A stretch of DNA of 64,000 bases from an uncultured Tenacibaculum sp. GTDB taxonomy: Bacteria > Bacteroidota > Bacteroidia > Flavobacteriales > Flavobacteriaceae. The translations under genes were made by a program, and so were the position numbers. Within the stretch, counting starts at the first letter, position 1. Each line of letters begins with the position of its first letter. The stretch spans positions 62,001-126,000 of the forward strand of contig CANMJA010000008.1 of assembly GCA_947498055.1 (NCBI GenBank), given 5' to 3'. Under the pieces are notes generated by a model. It had not been told where the DNA came from and ran no database searches. It saw only the letters and a program-made list of their open reading frames with translations. Below, one piece after another: positions 26,930-36,600 of the stretch.

Positions 26930-27847
26930 TTATTCTTTTCCTTTTAAAATTTTATTCAAATTCTGACTGATACTTGTTAAAGCTCCTATATTGGGACTTA
27001 CTCCTTGTACCACAACTATTTTTTTAACTTCATCAATGAAAGCTTCTAATTCATTCTTAAGATTCAATCCTCCAGCCTCCACTTTAAACTTGTTAGTCAT
27101 TTCTAATTCTATATTTTTTTCAGAATTTTTAAATTGCACTATATCTTTCGTAATTAATGCCTGGTAACCATTCATTTCGCCCTCTGAAGTAACTTCGAAA
27201 TTCACAGATAACTTTGTTGGATCTAGTGTTGCTTTGTGTAAAACTGTATCTTCTTCTGGATGTATAAACTGTGTTTCTACTTTATTATGAGCAATGGTGG
27301 TTTGATGCGTTATTTTATTTTCCTCTTCATCTTCATTCCAAAATTTCACATCTAAAAACTTTTCCTCTCCATTAAAAGTTATACTTGTTTTATTTTCTAA
27401 CGTAATTTCGCTTTTACCTTTTTCATCTGTTTTTGTTACTTCCTTCTTAAATAATAAGCTCGTTGTATTTACATCTGATTGTATTTCAAAAAACTGAGGA
27501 GAATTGTTTTCTTCATTTTCATTGCTCTTAATACGTAAAAATATTTTATCTATTTCTGAATATTGAGAAATAAAGGCACGAGTTTCTGTAGTTTCAATAA
27601 TAGATATAAAAACCCAACTACCTAACTTAGGTACACAAATAACTCCTTGTTGTTTATCTTGTATAGATGCTTTTAAACGAACATTTTCTATCTCAGCTCC
27701 ATCCGATCGAATTACGTTTACCGTATACGCTTCTTCTGGATTGTGTTGTGATTTTTCTTCTACGTTAATAGCAGTTACTTTAGCGGCGTATGTTTGTATA
27801 TTTCCGTTTAGAGCTACTTCTTGTATTAAACTATTTGCATCTTCCAT
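26930..27847 (-). CDS. gpV-like spike protein
   Basis: A 305-residue protein whose residues 15-110 show an OB-fold-like pattern (QTYAAKVTAINVEE, YTVNVIRSDG, PKLGSWVFISI). Such gpV/gp5 proteins form the central spike that pierces the target envelope. The C-terminal half is beta-rich (many short polar repeats) as expected for a trimeric beta-helix, ending in a helical segment with GLNLKNELEAFIDEVKKI. There is no visible lysozyme domain and no PAAR-like tip. Confidence 0.7.
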   Translation of the reverse strand: MEDANSLIQEVALNGNIQTYAAKVTAINVEEKSQHNPEEAYTVNVIRSDGAEIENVRLKASIQDKQQGVICVPKLGSWVFISIIETTETRAFISQYSEIDKIFLRIKSNENEENNSPQFFEIQSDVNTTSLLFKKEVTKTDEKGKSEITLENKTSITFNGEEKFLDVKFWNEDEEENKITHQTTIAHNKVETQFIHPEEDTVLHKATLDPTKLSVNFEVTSEGEMNGYQALITKDIVQFKNSEKNIELEMTNKFKVEAGGLNLKNELEAFIDEVKKIVVVQGVSPNIGALTSISQNLNKILKGKE

Positions 27848-27851
27848 CTTC

Positions 27852-29213
27852 TTATGCCTCTTTTTTATTTAGTTGTCTGCCCAAAGTTATTCTTTGCCTA
27901 TACCCATCTATACCATAAGTTCGCTCTACTTCTTCCACCAAAAACACCCCTTGTTTTTCTTTATCTTCTGCCTGCTCTAAACTAATAGAATCTAAAGGTC
28001 TCATGAATGGTTCTCCAAATGTTAAAACATTGCCTGTTAATCCCGTTTGCTTAAATTCTCCTAGTTTTAAACCTGCAATTACTTTCATTCTTCCTTTAAT
28101 TTCTTTTTCTCTCTCTTGGTATGCATTGCTATCATCGAAATTTAATTCTTCTTCATTATTATGATATACATACTTTTTTACAAGTCGCCCGTCTGCGTCT
28201 CCTATTTCTGCTGGAATTGCTACATTAGAATTTTTGTAAAATATTTCTGCTCTTACTCTTACTTTATTTACCTCTTCCTTTTTTATTTTTAAATTATCTC
28301 TAATAATATTGTAATGAAAACGTAAACGTCCTTCTCCTATATAAGTTTCACTCTCTTGAAATAGGTTTAAAACATTACCTACTCCTGTAATAGAAATTGC
28401 TCTTTTCAATATTTTTTTAGATAAAGGAACTTTCTCTTCTGTATTCTTATATTTTTCTAAAAATGTATTGATTTCTCCTTCTTGGTATTGGTACGGATTA
28501 TTCGTGATGTATAAATTACTTTTGTATACCTTATTATTTCCACCTCTATTACCTTCTTTACTTTCTTCTAACCTGAAATAAGAATAGACTCCAAATTTTT
28601 CTCTTAGAACTTTTAAAAATTCAACGATATTACATTGCCTATCAATAATTACCTCTCCTAGTTGTTCTGTATTAATAGTAGGAGGATCGACAAAAGGAAT
28701 TTCTAATTTCTCTAATCGTTTTTTTAATGCTTCGATTGGGTTCTTTACTTTTTCAGATTTATTACTTGTTATTACATTTTTTTTATCTTCTTCTTTTGAA
28801 GTAGATTTTTTGATATCAACCATTTTGTACTTTTTTAAATAGTACATCATATCGTCGCAAAAAATTTGTACTGGTGCATCTCCTTTTACTTCTCTGATAT
28901 ATCCTCTAAAAGCAGGTTTTTCTTCGCCATTATATCCCAAAAAAACTTCGATATAATTATCTATTTTAAAAAACTCATGAATACTACGTTGTTCAAAATC
29001 TATAAGAGATCTTTTAGCCAGTTCTATTCCCAATGCATCGTTAATTGCATTCGTAACTACCGATTTTGGCATGGTAATAATTGCTGTATCTGTAAATTTT
29101 TTGTAAGATGATTTTATAGCTATATCTCTTACATGTGTAAATTGATATACTCTTCCGGAAGGTTTTAACGCTTCTGTTTCATATACTTTTATTGTGCAAT
29201 TTAAATTAAGCAT
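27852..29213 (-). CDS. Hub protein of gpD/gp27 type
   Basis: A 453-residue protein in the place of the tail hub, between the DUF6046-like protein and the spike. The N-terminus (INLNCTIKVYE-like opening, then FTHVRDIAIKSSYKKFTDTAIITMPK) and the ending GEPFMRPLDSISLEQ with VEEVERTYGIDGYRQRITLG fit late-control gpD-type hubs. The hub joins tube and spike. Its start overlaps the preceding gene by 8 bases. Confidence 0.7.
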   Translation of the reverse strand: MLNLNCTIKVYETEALKPSGRVYQFTHVRDIAIKSSYKKFTDTAIITMPKSVVTNAINDALGIELAKRSLIDFEQRSIHEFFKIDNYIEVFLGYNGEEKPAFRGYIREVKGDAPVQIFCDDMMYYLKKYKMVDIKKSTSKEEDKKNVITSNKSEKVKNPIEALKKRLEKLEIPFVDPPTINTEQLGEVIIDRQCNIVEFLKVLREKFGVYSYFRLEESKEGNRGGNNKVYKSNLYITNNPYQYQEGEINTFLEKYKNTEEKVPLSKKILKRAISITGVGNVLNLFQESETYIGEGRLRFHYNIIRDNLKIKKEEVNKVRVRAEIFYKNSNVAIPAEIGDADGRLVKKYVYHNNEEELNFDDSNAYQEREKEIKGRMKVIAGLKLGEFKQTGLTGNVLTFGEPFMRPLDSISLEQAEDKEKQGVFLVEEVERTYGIDGYRQRITLGRQLNKKEA

Positions 29214-29781
29214 TATCTCTTATAATTAATTCTATCGGTTCATCTGAAGTTGCCTGAAATGAAAATTTCTGAATATTCTTTACACCGTCTATAGATGGTA
29301 TATTGTAATTATCTATCACTATTTCATATACTCCCAACCTATTTAGTATGGCATGGGTTACACGTAAGGCATAAGGTGCATGTAAAAATTGCTTCAATAA
29401 AAACAATTTTCCTTTTGGGTATTCTTTGGTATTTCCTTCATTTGCTATTAATCCTTCTACCGAAATATTAAAATCTCCATTAGAAATATGTTCCTTTACG
29501 GTATGATCTCTTCCTTCTATGGCTGTTTTCACAATACTTTTAGATCTGCTTATTGAAACATTAACTGCATCTATGCGTAAAAAAGGAAGCACTAAGTTCT
29601 TTTTAATTAAGGGTTCAAAAATTAAAGGAGCAAACACGGGTAAATTAAACTCTCCTCCTTTTTTATCTACTATAAAATCTTTAAACTCTGTAACTCCTAA
29701 ATCAACAGCTTCTTGAGCCGCAAATTCTATTAAGTTTTCGTATTGACTTAATGCATTTTCAAGCCTTATATTAAACTCCAT
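29206..29781 (-). CDS. DUF6046-like tail protein
   Basis: A 191-residue protein that matches my memory of the DUF6046 family of Bacteroidota contractile tails: FAPLIFEPLI, the HTVKEHISNGDFNISVEGLI block, and LLKQFLHAPYALRVTHAILNRLGVYEIVIDNY. It resembles LysM-adjacent tube-hub linkers in position, just upstream of the hub gene. Confidence 0.6.
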   Translation of the reverse strand: MEFNIRLENALSQYENLIEFAAQEAVDLGVTEFKDFIVDKKGGEFNLPVFAPLIFEPLIKKNLVLPFLRIDAVNVSISRSKSIVKTAIEGRDHTVKEHISNGDFNISVEGLIANEGNTKEYPKGKLFLLKQFLHAPYALRVTHAILNRLGVYEIVIDNYNIPSIDGVKNIQKFSFQATSDEPIELIIRDNA

Positions 29782-29796
29782 ATATTTTCTTTTTCT

Positions 29797-30273
29797 TTAT
29801 TGATTTATTTTTCCTTGAAATGTTTTTAATAGAACGTTAGACATGGTTATTTCCAATTGTTTGTTTTTATATTCTTGTAACCATAATGCCTCAGCTACTA
29901 GCGTATAAAATTCATCGATAGGAAGCGCGTAAGGATCTACATTAAAAAAATGACGAACCATTGCTGCCGATTTTTTTATTTCATCTACTCCTATCTCTTT
30001 ACCTATAGTACTTTCTGTTGCTTGTGGTATTTTTTCTATTAATGATCTCCCTGCAGATAGTATAAATTCATCTTCGTATTCTTTTTCTTCTAGTATACAT
30101 TCTTTAAACAAATAAGCTATTGCTTTGTATAAATCATCGTCTTTTCGTTTTTTAAACTCTTGTACCGTAGCAACATTTGGTTTTTTTAGGTAAGCAATCT
30201 CTCCATCAGAAGTTATTTTAATAACTTCTTTGTGTTCTTTTTTCCATTCTTTTATTTTTATAGCTTCTGTCAT
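29797..30273 (-). CDS. Chaperone-like protein, second paralogue
   Basis: A 158-residue acidic/basic helical protein, paralogous to the one at 39472-39858: both have TEAxxKxWKxxHKxVxK, a DG-containing strand with a KP turn, and a later LFKxCxL. It sits where phages carry tail-assembly chaperones (G/GT), before the DUF6046-like and hub genes. The role is inferred from position. Confidence 0.5.
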   Translation of the reverse strand: MTEAIKIKEWKKEHKEVIKITSDGEIAYLKKPNVATVQEFKKRKDDDLYKAIAYLFKECILEEKEYEDEFILSAGRSLIEKIPQATESTIGKEIGVDEIKKSAAMVRHFFNVDPYALPIDEFYTLVAEALWLQEYKNKQLEITMSNVLLKTFQGKINQ

Positions 30274-30275
30274 CT

Positions 30276-30479
30276 CTATATTTGAGTATCTCTACGTAAA
30301 AATTCTAATTCTTCTCTTAGTGTCATTCTAGGTTTTTCTTCCTTTACTTTTACTACATTTATACTACCAATTATTATTTTAGATTTTTGGTTTTGTGCAT
30401 TCATTATAGCTTTACCTATTATCGAAAGATCTGGCATTTCTGGATTTTCATTTAAATCGAAAAAATCATCATTTAACAT
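30276..30479 (-). CDS. Small tail-operon protein
   Basis: A 67-residue protein starting MLNDDFFDLNENPEMPDL, with an acidic N-terminus and a basic C-terminus (LREELEFLRRDT). It is 2 bases from the second chaperone-like gene. No family recognised. Confidence 0.5.
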   Translation of the reverse strand: MLNDDFFDLNENPEMPDLSIIGKAIMNAQNQKSKIIIGSINVVKVKEEKPRMTLREELEFLRRDTQI

Positions 30480-30716
30480 ATTTATATTCTTTTATCTTTT
30501 GCTTTATTTTTAATGAGTTTAAAGATAGAAAGAGGATTGTATACGATCAATTTTTAGAGAGGGGTTTTCCTGTCTTTGCAGTAGATTGTTTTTAAAATGG
30601 AATAAGTTACCTATTGGAAAGACACATAAGAAGTACCATTAAACAACTGAATATCAATTTGTTTTTTATTTTGAGATTTTAAAAACATTCTTGCCTTTCT
30701 TATTAAACTCAACTCT

Positions 30717-30834
30717 GATTTCGACTTCACTCAATAACCAGTAATAGATTTTAATTAATTGATTATTAGCAACCAATTATTGTTAATTAAAAAAAGATAA
30801 ATCGCTGGATGAGCGGAGTCGAAGCTAGGTTTTT
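30717..30834. repeat. MITE-like element, copy 1
   Basis: About 118 bases with inverted ends: GATTTCGACTTCACTCA at the left and GAGCGGAGTCGAAGC at the right, and an AT-rich interior. It sits in the 30480-30966 gap between the 67-residue gene and the septoil-knot gene, in tandem with a second copy. Confidence 0.6.
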
Positions 30835-30843
30835 AGTGATAGT

Positions 30844-30960
30844 GATTTCGACTTCGCTCAATCACCTATAAAAGATTACCTTTAATTGATTATTGGTCAC
30901 TGAATATTGTTAATTCAAAAAAGATAAATTGGTGGCTGAGCGGAGTCGAAGCTAGGTTTG
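30844..30960. repeat. MITE-like element, copy 2
   Basis: A diverged tandem copy of 30717-30834, in the same orientation, again starting GATTTCGACTTCGCTCA and ending GAGCGGAGTCGAAGC. Interior matches include TTAATTGATTATT and AAAAAGATAAAT. Nothing coding is seen in this gap. Confidence 0.6.
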
Positions 30961-30966
30961 TAGGTA

Positions 30967-31320
30967 TTATTTTACTAATCCAGGAAAAGAACTTACTGGT
31001 TGTATTTTTATATCTGGAAAGTTTTCGGTGATATATACTTTTAAATTAGCTCCGTTTTCTACAATTTGCCATTCTCCGCATTCATCTGCAAAGTTTTCTA
31101 CAAATCTTACTTTTAAATCTGCAAATGCATTTACTATTTGCACTTTTATATCTGCTTGCGACTCATGTTCTACTAATTGTATTTTTCCGTATAGTTTTTT
31201 ACCTTCAAATTCACAAGAATTTAATTTTATGGTGGTTTCTTTTATTGCATCTTTTTTTTGAGTTGGAGTTGTCATAAAAAATGACATACAGATAAGAGTT
31301 ATAGTAGTAATTAGTTTCAT
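30967..31320 (-). CDS. Secreted septoil-knot (DUF6150-like) protein
   Basis: A 117-residue protein with a signal peptide (hydrophobic run ending near MTTPTQ) and a mature domain built from short near-repeats: DIKVQIVNAFAD, DLKVRFVENFAD, NLKVYITENFPD and DIKIQPVSSFPG, with two cysteines (NSCEF and DECGEW). This beta-repeat pattern is that of the family called 7(1) septoil knot (PF19647, as I recall). The function of the family is unknown. It is the last gene of the cargo block before the MITE pair. Confidence 0.6.
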   Translation of the reverse strand: MKLITTITLICMSFFMTTPTQKKDAIKETTIKLNSCEFEGKKLYGKIQLVEHESQADIKVQIVNAFADLKVRFVENFADECGEWQIVENGANLKVYITENFPDIKIQPVSSFPGLVK

Positions 31321-31390
31321 TCTTTAGTTTTTATTTATTTTTCTTTTTTGTTACTGCAAAAAGTTTGCCTTTTTATAGAAATCACTCTCA

Positions 31391-32488
31391 TCAATTATCA
31401 ATAACTTTAAATTTACCTTTCTCTTCATCAAATATTACTTTTTGATAGAGCGTATCAGGAAATCGAACATTTTCTCTTTCTTCTTTTTTTAAATAAATTA
31501 TTTTATTAAAATAAATCATACTTTTTAAATTATATTCTTCATAATTTGTAAAAAATAAATCGCTTAACTTTCCTAACCTGTCGTAACATAAAAAAATATT
31601 CTGACTGAAAAATTCATCATCTATTTCATAAATTAGATTTAGTGATATTAAACTATATTTTTCAGTAGTACTTTTAAAAGTAAACCATATTTGAGATATC
31701 TCTTCTTTTTTTAACAACTGAATAAGTCTTTCAGTTTTATTACTTTTTTTCAAAAAAAGCTTTATTAATTCAGAAACATCATCTTTGTTATCAAGATTTA
31801 TACTGTTAGAATAGTTATCTCTAAAAAAGTCTTCATCTAATGGCACTAATCTAATACTGTCTTTATGTTTTAATTCTGGTATTTTATTTAAAATATAATT
31901 GAAACGTTGTTTTTCTAATAACTTCTCTGATGTAGGTGTATAACTTTCAACTTCTTTAAAAAAACCATCATTCTTCACTATAAACCTCTTATATGAATTA
32001 TATGGGTATCCATAACCTTGACTACATATAATTCCTTTATTAACAACTATACAGCCTCCACTATAATCACTAGTATTTAAAAAACTTACTGAAGTTCCTT
32101 TTTTATTAAAATTAACAATATGTGTTAACCATTCAGGATGTGCTATTAAAGAATGTATACTATCATTTAAATTCAATTTCTTATACGCCCATTCATAGCC
32201 ATTAAATTCTAAATCATTAGTAAATTCAATTTCTTTTATCTCTACCCTATCTTTCATTGGGTATACGTATGGATGAAGCGGAATATTTATAGTATCTGAG
32301 CTATCTATAAAATCTATTTGTTCTAATATTGCTATGTTTTTAGATTCAGTTTCCTTTTTTTCTAAGGGTTTATGAACTGCTAATGTAGCAACGTTAGAAT
32401 TCATCTTCTTCGTTTGTGAAAAAATTTTAATTAATGGTTTACAGAGAATTAAAATACTCAATAATAACCTAATACTTTTTAAACTCAA
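31391..32488 (-). CDS. Secreted protein, paralogue of the lipoprotein next to it (putative immunity)
   Basis: A 365-residue protein with an N-terminal hydrophobic signal and long exported part. It shares with the following lipoprotein a block of the form YSGG...KGII...GYGYPYNSY...V.. then ..SYTP (here residues about 142-190). Two tandem paralogues behind a toxin gene fit immunity proteins, but that is inference. No known domain is seen. Confidence 0.55.
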   Translation of the reverse strand: MSLKSIRLLLSILILCKPLIKIFSQTKKMNSNVATLAVHKPLEKKETESKNIAILEQIDFIDSSDTINIPLHPYVYPMKDRVEIKEIEFTNDLEFNGYEWAYKKLNLNDSIHSLIAHPEWLTHIVNFNKKGTSVSFLNTSDYSGGCIVVNKGIICSQGYGYPYNSYKRFIVKNDGFFKEVESYTPTSEKLLEKQRFNYILNKIPELKHKDSIRLVPLDEDFFRDNYSNSINLDNKDDVSELIKLFLKKSNKTERLIQLLKKEEISQIWFTFKSTTEKYSLISLNLIYEIDDEFFSQNIFLCYDRLGKLSDLFFTNYEEYNLKSMIYFNKIIYLKKEERENVRFPDTLYQKVIFDEEKGKFKVIDN

Positions 32489-32526
32489 GAGCTTTTTATT
32501 ATTTAATAGTAGTATATTTACTTATA

Positions 32527-33663
32527 TTAATCTTCTTCTTTAGTTATCTCTCCTGTTTCATTAGATATAAAGTAAGAGATTGGATTATCTAAATCATAAA
32601 ATATAATGTTATCTTTTTTTTCAGTGATTAGATTAGGATATAAAGATGCTTCAAACAATTTTAAATCTACTACTTCTTTATTTTCATTCAATACTGATAC
32701 AATACAGTAATCATCTTCATATTTTATAAACGAAAGTAACACCGTATAATTTTCTAGGACATATTTACCATAAACAATTATCTGCTTATCAAACTGCTTA
32801 ACCTCTTCTTCATGTTTTCTCTTTTTTATATTACTACTCTCTGAGAATAAAACATTTAGAAAAACTTCTCCTGTTTTAAATTCTAAAAATTTAGAAAGAT
32901 GTTCATCATCATCTCCTAAATCTGCAGGAAGAACCCTAAAAAAATCATCAAGTATTAAAGTTCTATCAAATAAATCTACTAATCTTCCTTCTGGTTCTTT
33001 TTCTTCTACTAATGGTGCAGTGTATTCCTTTACAATGTCAAACTTACCTTTATTGTTTACGTTATACCACACATATGAATAATCTGGGTAACCTGTTTCT
33101 GTGTACCCATGTATAATCCCTTTAGGATCTATATAAAGTACTGGATTACAAGAACAAACCATACCTGAATACTCATTAAAACTTTTAAAATCTATTAGCT
33201 CCCCTTTACTATTATAATTTAATAATAGATAAGAATCTTCCGGGTTTTTTAAAACTAAAGTTCTGTAATTTTTATGTAAATTTATCTTACCATAAAGATT
33301 ATAATATGTTAAATTAAATTCACGAATAAACTTTTTATATCTTTTCTGAGTTTCTTCATCTAGTTTTCTTTTTTTTAATAACAAATCGGGAAATGAATCT
33401 TTTAACTTACTATACTTTATCCCATTTTCTGAAAATTTAGTATCAAACCTTAAATACAAGGTATCCATCAAAGATATCTGATACAAACTATCTAAGTTTA
33501 ATACACTTCCCGTAATAACTTTATTTTTTTGCTGTTTTGCATCTTTTTGTTGCTCTTTATATTCTTTCTGTTCTTCTTTTTTATGCTGTTTTTGTTGTTT
33601 ACAACTACATCCAAAAATTGAAAAAATCAATATAGAGATGATTTTATAAATAGTACCATTCAT
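32527..33663 (-). CDS. Lipoprotein, putative immunity partner of the 1395-residue protein
   Basis: A 378-residue lipoprotein with signal IFSIFGC and a Lys/Gln/Glu-rich linker (KQQKQHKKEEQKEYKEQQK). The conserved block is YSG...DPKGII...GYPDYSYVWY...EYTAP, shared with the paralogue at 31391-32488. Its start codon lies inside the 3' end of the toxin-like gene (20 bases overlap), so synthesis of the two is coupled. Periplasmic lipoprotein immunity to a wall-directed effector is the simplest reading, not proven. Confidence 0.6.
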   Translation of the reverse strand: MNGTIYKIISILIFSIFGCSCKQQKQHKKEEQKEYKEQQKDAKQQKNKVITGSVLNLDSLYQISLMDTLYLRFDTKFSENGIKYSKLKDSFPDLLLKKRKLDEETQKRYKKFIREFNLTYYNLYGKINLHKNYRTLVLKNPEDSYLLLNYNSKGELIDFKSFNEYSGMVCSCNPVLYIDPKGIIHGYTETGYPDYSYVWYNVNNKGKFDIVKEYTAPLVEEKEPEGRLVDLFDRTLILDDFFRVLPADLGDDDEHLSKFLEFKTGEVFLNVLFSESSNIKKRKHEEEVKQFDKQIIVYGKYVLENYTVLLSFIKYEDDYCIVSVLNENKEVVDLKLFEASLYPNLITEKKDNIIFYDLDNPISYFISNETGEITKEED

Positions 33664-36600
33664 AATAATAAAATAGGATTTTATCTTTTTTTAATTGTTC
33701 CCAAGACCATAAATTAGACTCTCCTTTCATATAAATATTATCTTTAGAATTACGCCCATCAATTCCATTTTCTTTATATCCTCCAGAACCACGTTTATCT
33801 TTTTTTCTTCCTTTTTCTTTTCTTATTTTAAAACTTGTTATTTTCCCATATGGATCATCAATAATAAGTCCTTCATCATTAACATCTACTAACCTTACGA
33901 TATGACTTAATGTTGATAAAGATACTGCATAACCTTTATTTAGTTTTTCTTTAAGCATTGATTTATGTTTATCTTTATCAAAAACAACATCAACCATTTT
34001 ATACTCCCCTTTAACACCTAATTCTTTAGCTATACTTATCCTAGTTCCTACATATACTCTATTCGATTTATTTTGTTTTAAAGAATCAGTTATAACTCTC
34101 ATTAAAAAATCTTCTATTTTCATTTCTGGATCAGGAACTGGAATCATTTTCCCTAAAAAATCAAACGCCATAGACTCACTAACTACATTACACATACTAT
34201 CAGCTAATTTTTTGTTATCAGCTCCCTTACTTTTAGCATCTCTTTGACTATTATATTTAATAAAGTAAGACAATATTCTATAGGCCTTAATTTTACTTTT
34301 ATCATCTGTTAATTTAGTAATTCTCTTTCTTATTTCTGCTATTTGTTCAACATTAAAATAATAACCAACCAATTTTATATCTAAATTAAAAATATTTTTG
34401 GTATTATTTAAAATGGAATTATATGCATTAATCATTAAAACATTATTCTTTGCATAATCTCCCAAAAATCTAGCCTCTTTTATTCTAGCTTTCATTTCTC
34501 CACGAGTAAGTTCTCCATCCTTTTTTCCTCGTGCTCTTTTACCTGTTCTTTCATCATAATACTCACCATCTGCAGATTTATTGCTCCTATAATTTTTATC
34601 CTTGTTTATTTTACTCTTCTTTTCACTATAAATTACAAAATCATCAGATTTACCTACACCGTTAGGAGCAAAAATAGCCATATACATATCTGTAGAGTTA
34701 TTAATCTTTCTCTTATACTTTTCTATATGCATTTTAAAGTAAAGCTTAACATAATCTAATTGCTCAATAGCGGTCATGTTTTTAAGTATCTTTTTGGTTA
34801 ACTCTTTACCTCCATTATATTTACGTTTTAATTTCCTAATTCTTCCATCTTTTAATCTTTGAATTCCATTCATATCATCTATAGCTATTTGAGTAAATTG
34901 AATTAATCCTGTTGCCTTCGGGTAACCTATATCAGGAGTAAATTTATTTTTGGTTTCAACAGCCATACAGATCATTAATTCATTAGCCATTTTCATCTTT
35001 CTATGATCTCCCCATAACTCTTTACAAATCTCAATAACTTTTCTTCTAAATTCTGGATTAACTTTATTACCCCAAGCTAATTGAGGGTCAAATTCCTGAA
35101 CAGAAGCTACTCTTAAAGAAGACAAAATTTCCTCTTTACTACTTATAATATTTTTAGTTGGTATCTCTGACTTTATATAGAAAAACTCACCATTATTATG
35201 ATTTTCTTTTAAGCTATCTTCTAATAAAAAATCAACTACTACTTTTCCATCATTCGGTATAACAATATCTTTTATGTTAAAGATTTCTTCAACTGATTCT
35301 ATTGGGAGAGTTTTAGTATTTGCTCTATGTACACTTATATTTATTTTTTCTCCTATTAAATTAACTGATCCTATAACAATTTGAGTAGTTGAACCATAAT
35401 AGATAGCCTCTTTCTGAGAAACCCTTTTACCTGATAAAGCAAAAGAAGTAAATGTTATCTGCTCATTTACCACAACCGTTAACTCACTATAAGAGGTAAA
35501 CTTATTTTCATTTTTTAATTTATATCCCCTCCCTCTAATGTTAAAACTTATTTTTTCTCCTTCAATGATTCCATCTAAAAACTGATGTACATTTATTTTA
35601 TAATTCACCTTTCCTTTACTATCTGTCTTAGTTTTTATTGGTTTAATATTCAATCTTTTTATACCATTATATAGATCGATAGTTATTTCTTTATTTTCAT
35701 AATATTCTATTGTTGCATTTATATAACTTTCTTCTTCATTAAAACCTATATATTTCTTTTCTATTCCGTTTGCATAAGCCCAATAAGCATTGGTTACCTC
35801 AGGATGAATTACTTCAAAAGTTGCATGTGCTTTTTTTATGACACCTTTAATAGTTTTAGAAGATGCTACTACTTTATAAGTTCCTTCAGTTAATTGTTTA
35901 TTACTGTAAGTAATTTTATTCTCTCCTTTAAAAACTGCGATAGGAATTTCTCCAATTCCATAACTAGTATCTAAAATCTCCCATAATATACTTTCTTTAT
36001 CTTTCTTTTCATCATATTTTAACTCATACTTATCTACTTTAAAAGAAATTTGGTCGTTCGTTCGGTAAAGCATATAATCTTTATTTAATGATGAAATTTC
36101 TTTTACCCAGTTACCACCAACAGTAACCTTCTTTTCTTTTTTCACACCTTCCAAAGTTTCTACAGATATTATATACTCCCCTTTTTCTTCAAATAAAACA
36201 TCTATAAAACTAACATTTCTCTCTTTTTTTTGTGTCATTTCTGTTTCTCCAATATGAGTAATTGTCCAAACTAGATTTTTAAATTCATAATTCTTTATAT
36301 CACTAATAGCTCTAAAAGTATATCCTTCTCCTTCTCTAATATGATCTTTTTTAAGTGAAGTTCCAATTTTAGTTAACTCAGGTTCTTTTACATAAATAAC
36401 AAAATAAGGTTTACTCCATTTATTCTCTTTTAATTTTTTTATTCTTTTTTTTGTTTGATAATTCCATAATAAGCTCTTTTGTTTTGTAAAATTACTTCCG
36501 TAAGCTTCTACAAGATATATACCTTTATCATTAAACTGCTTGGTAAACTGAGAACCAACATCTACATAATTCTCATAATTTACCCATACATCCTCAACTA

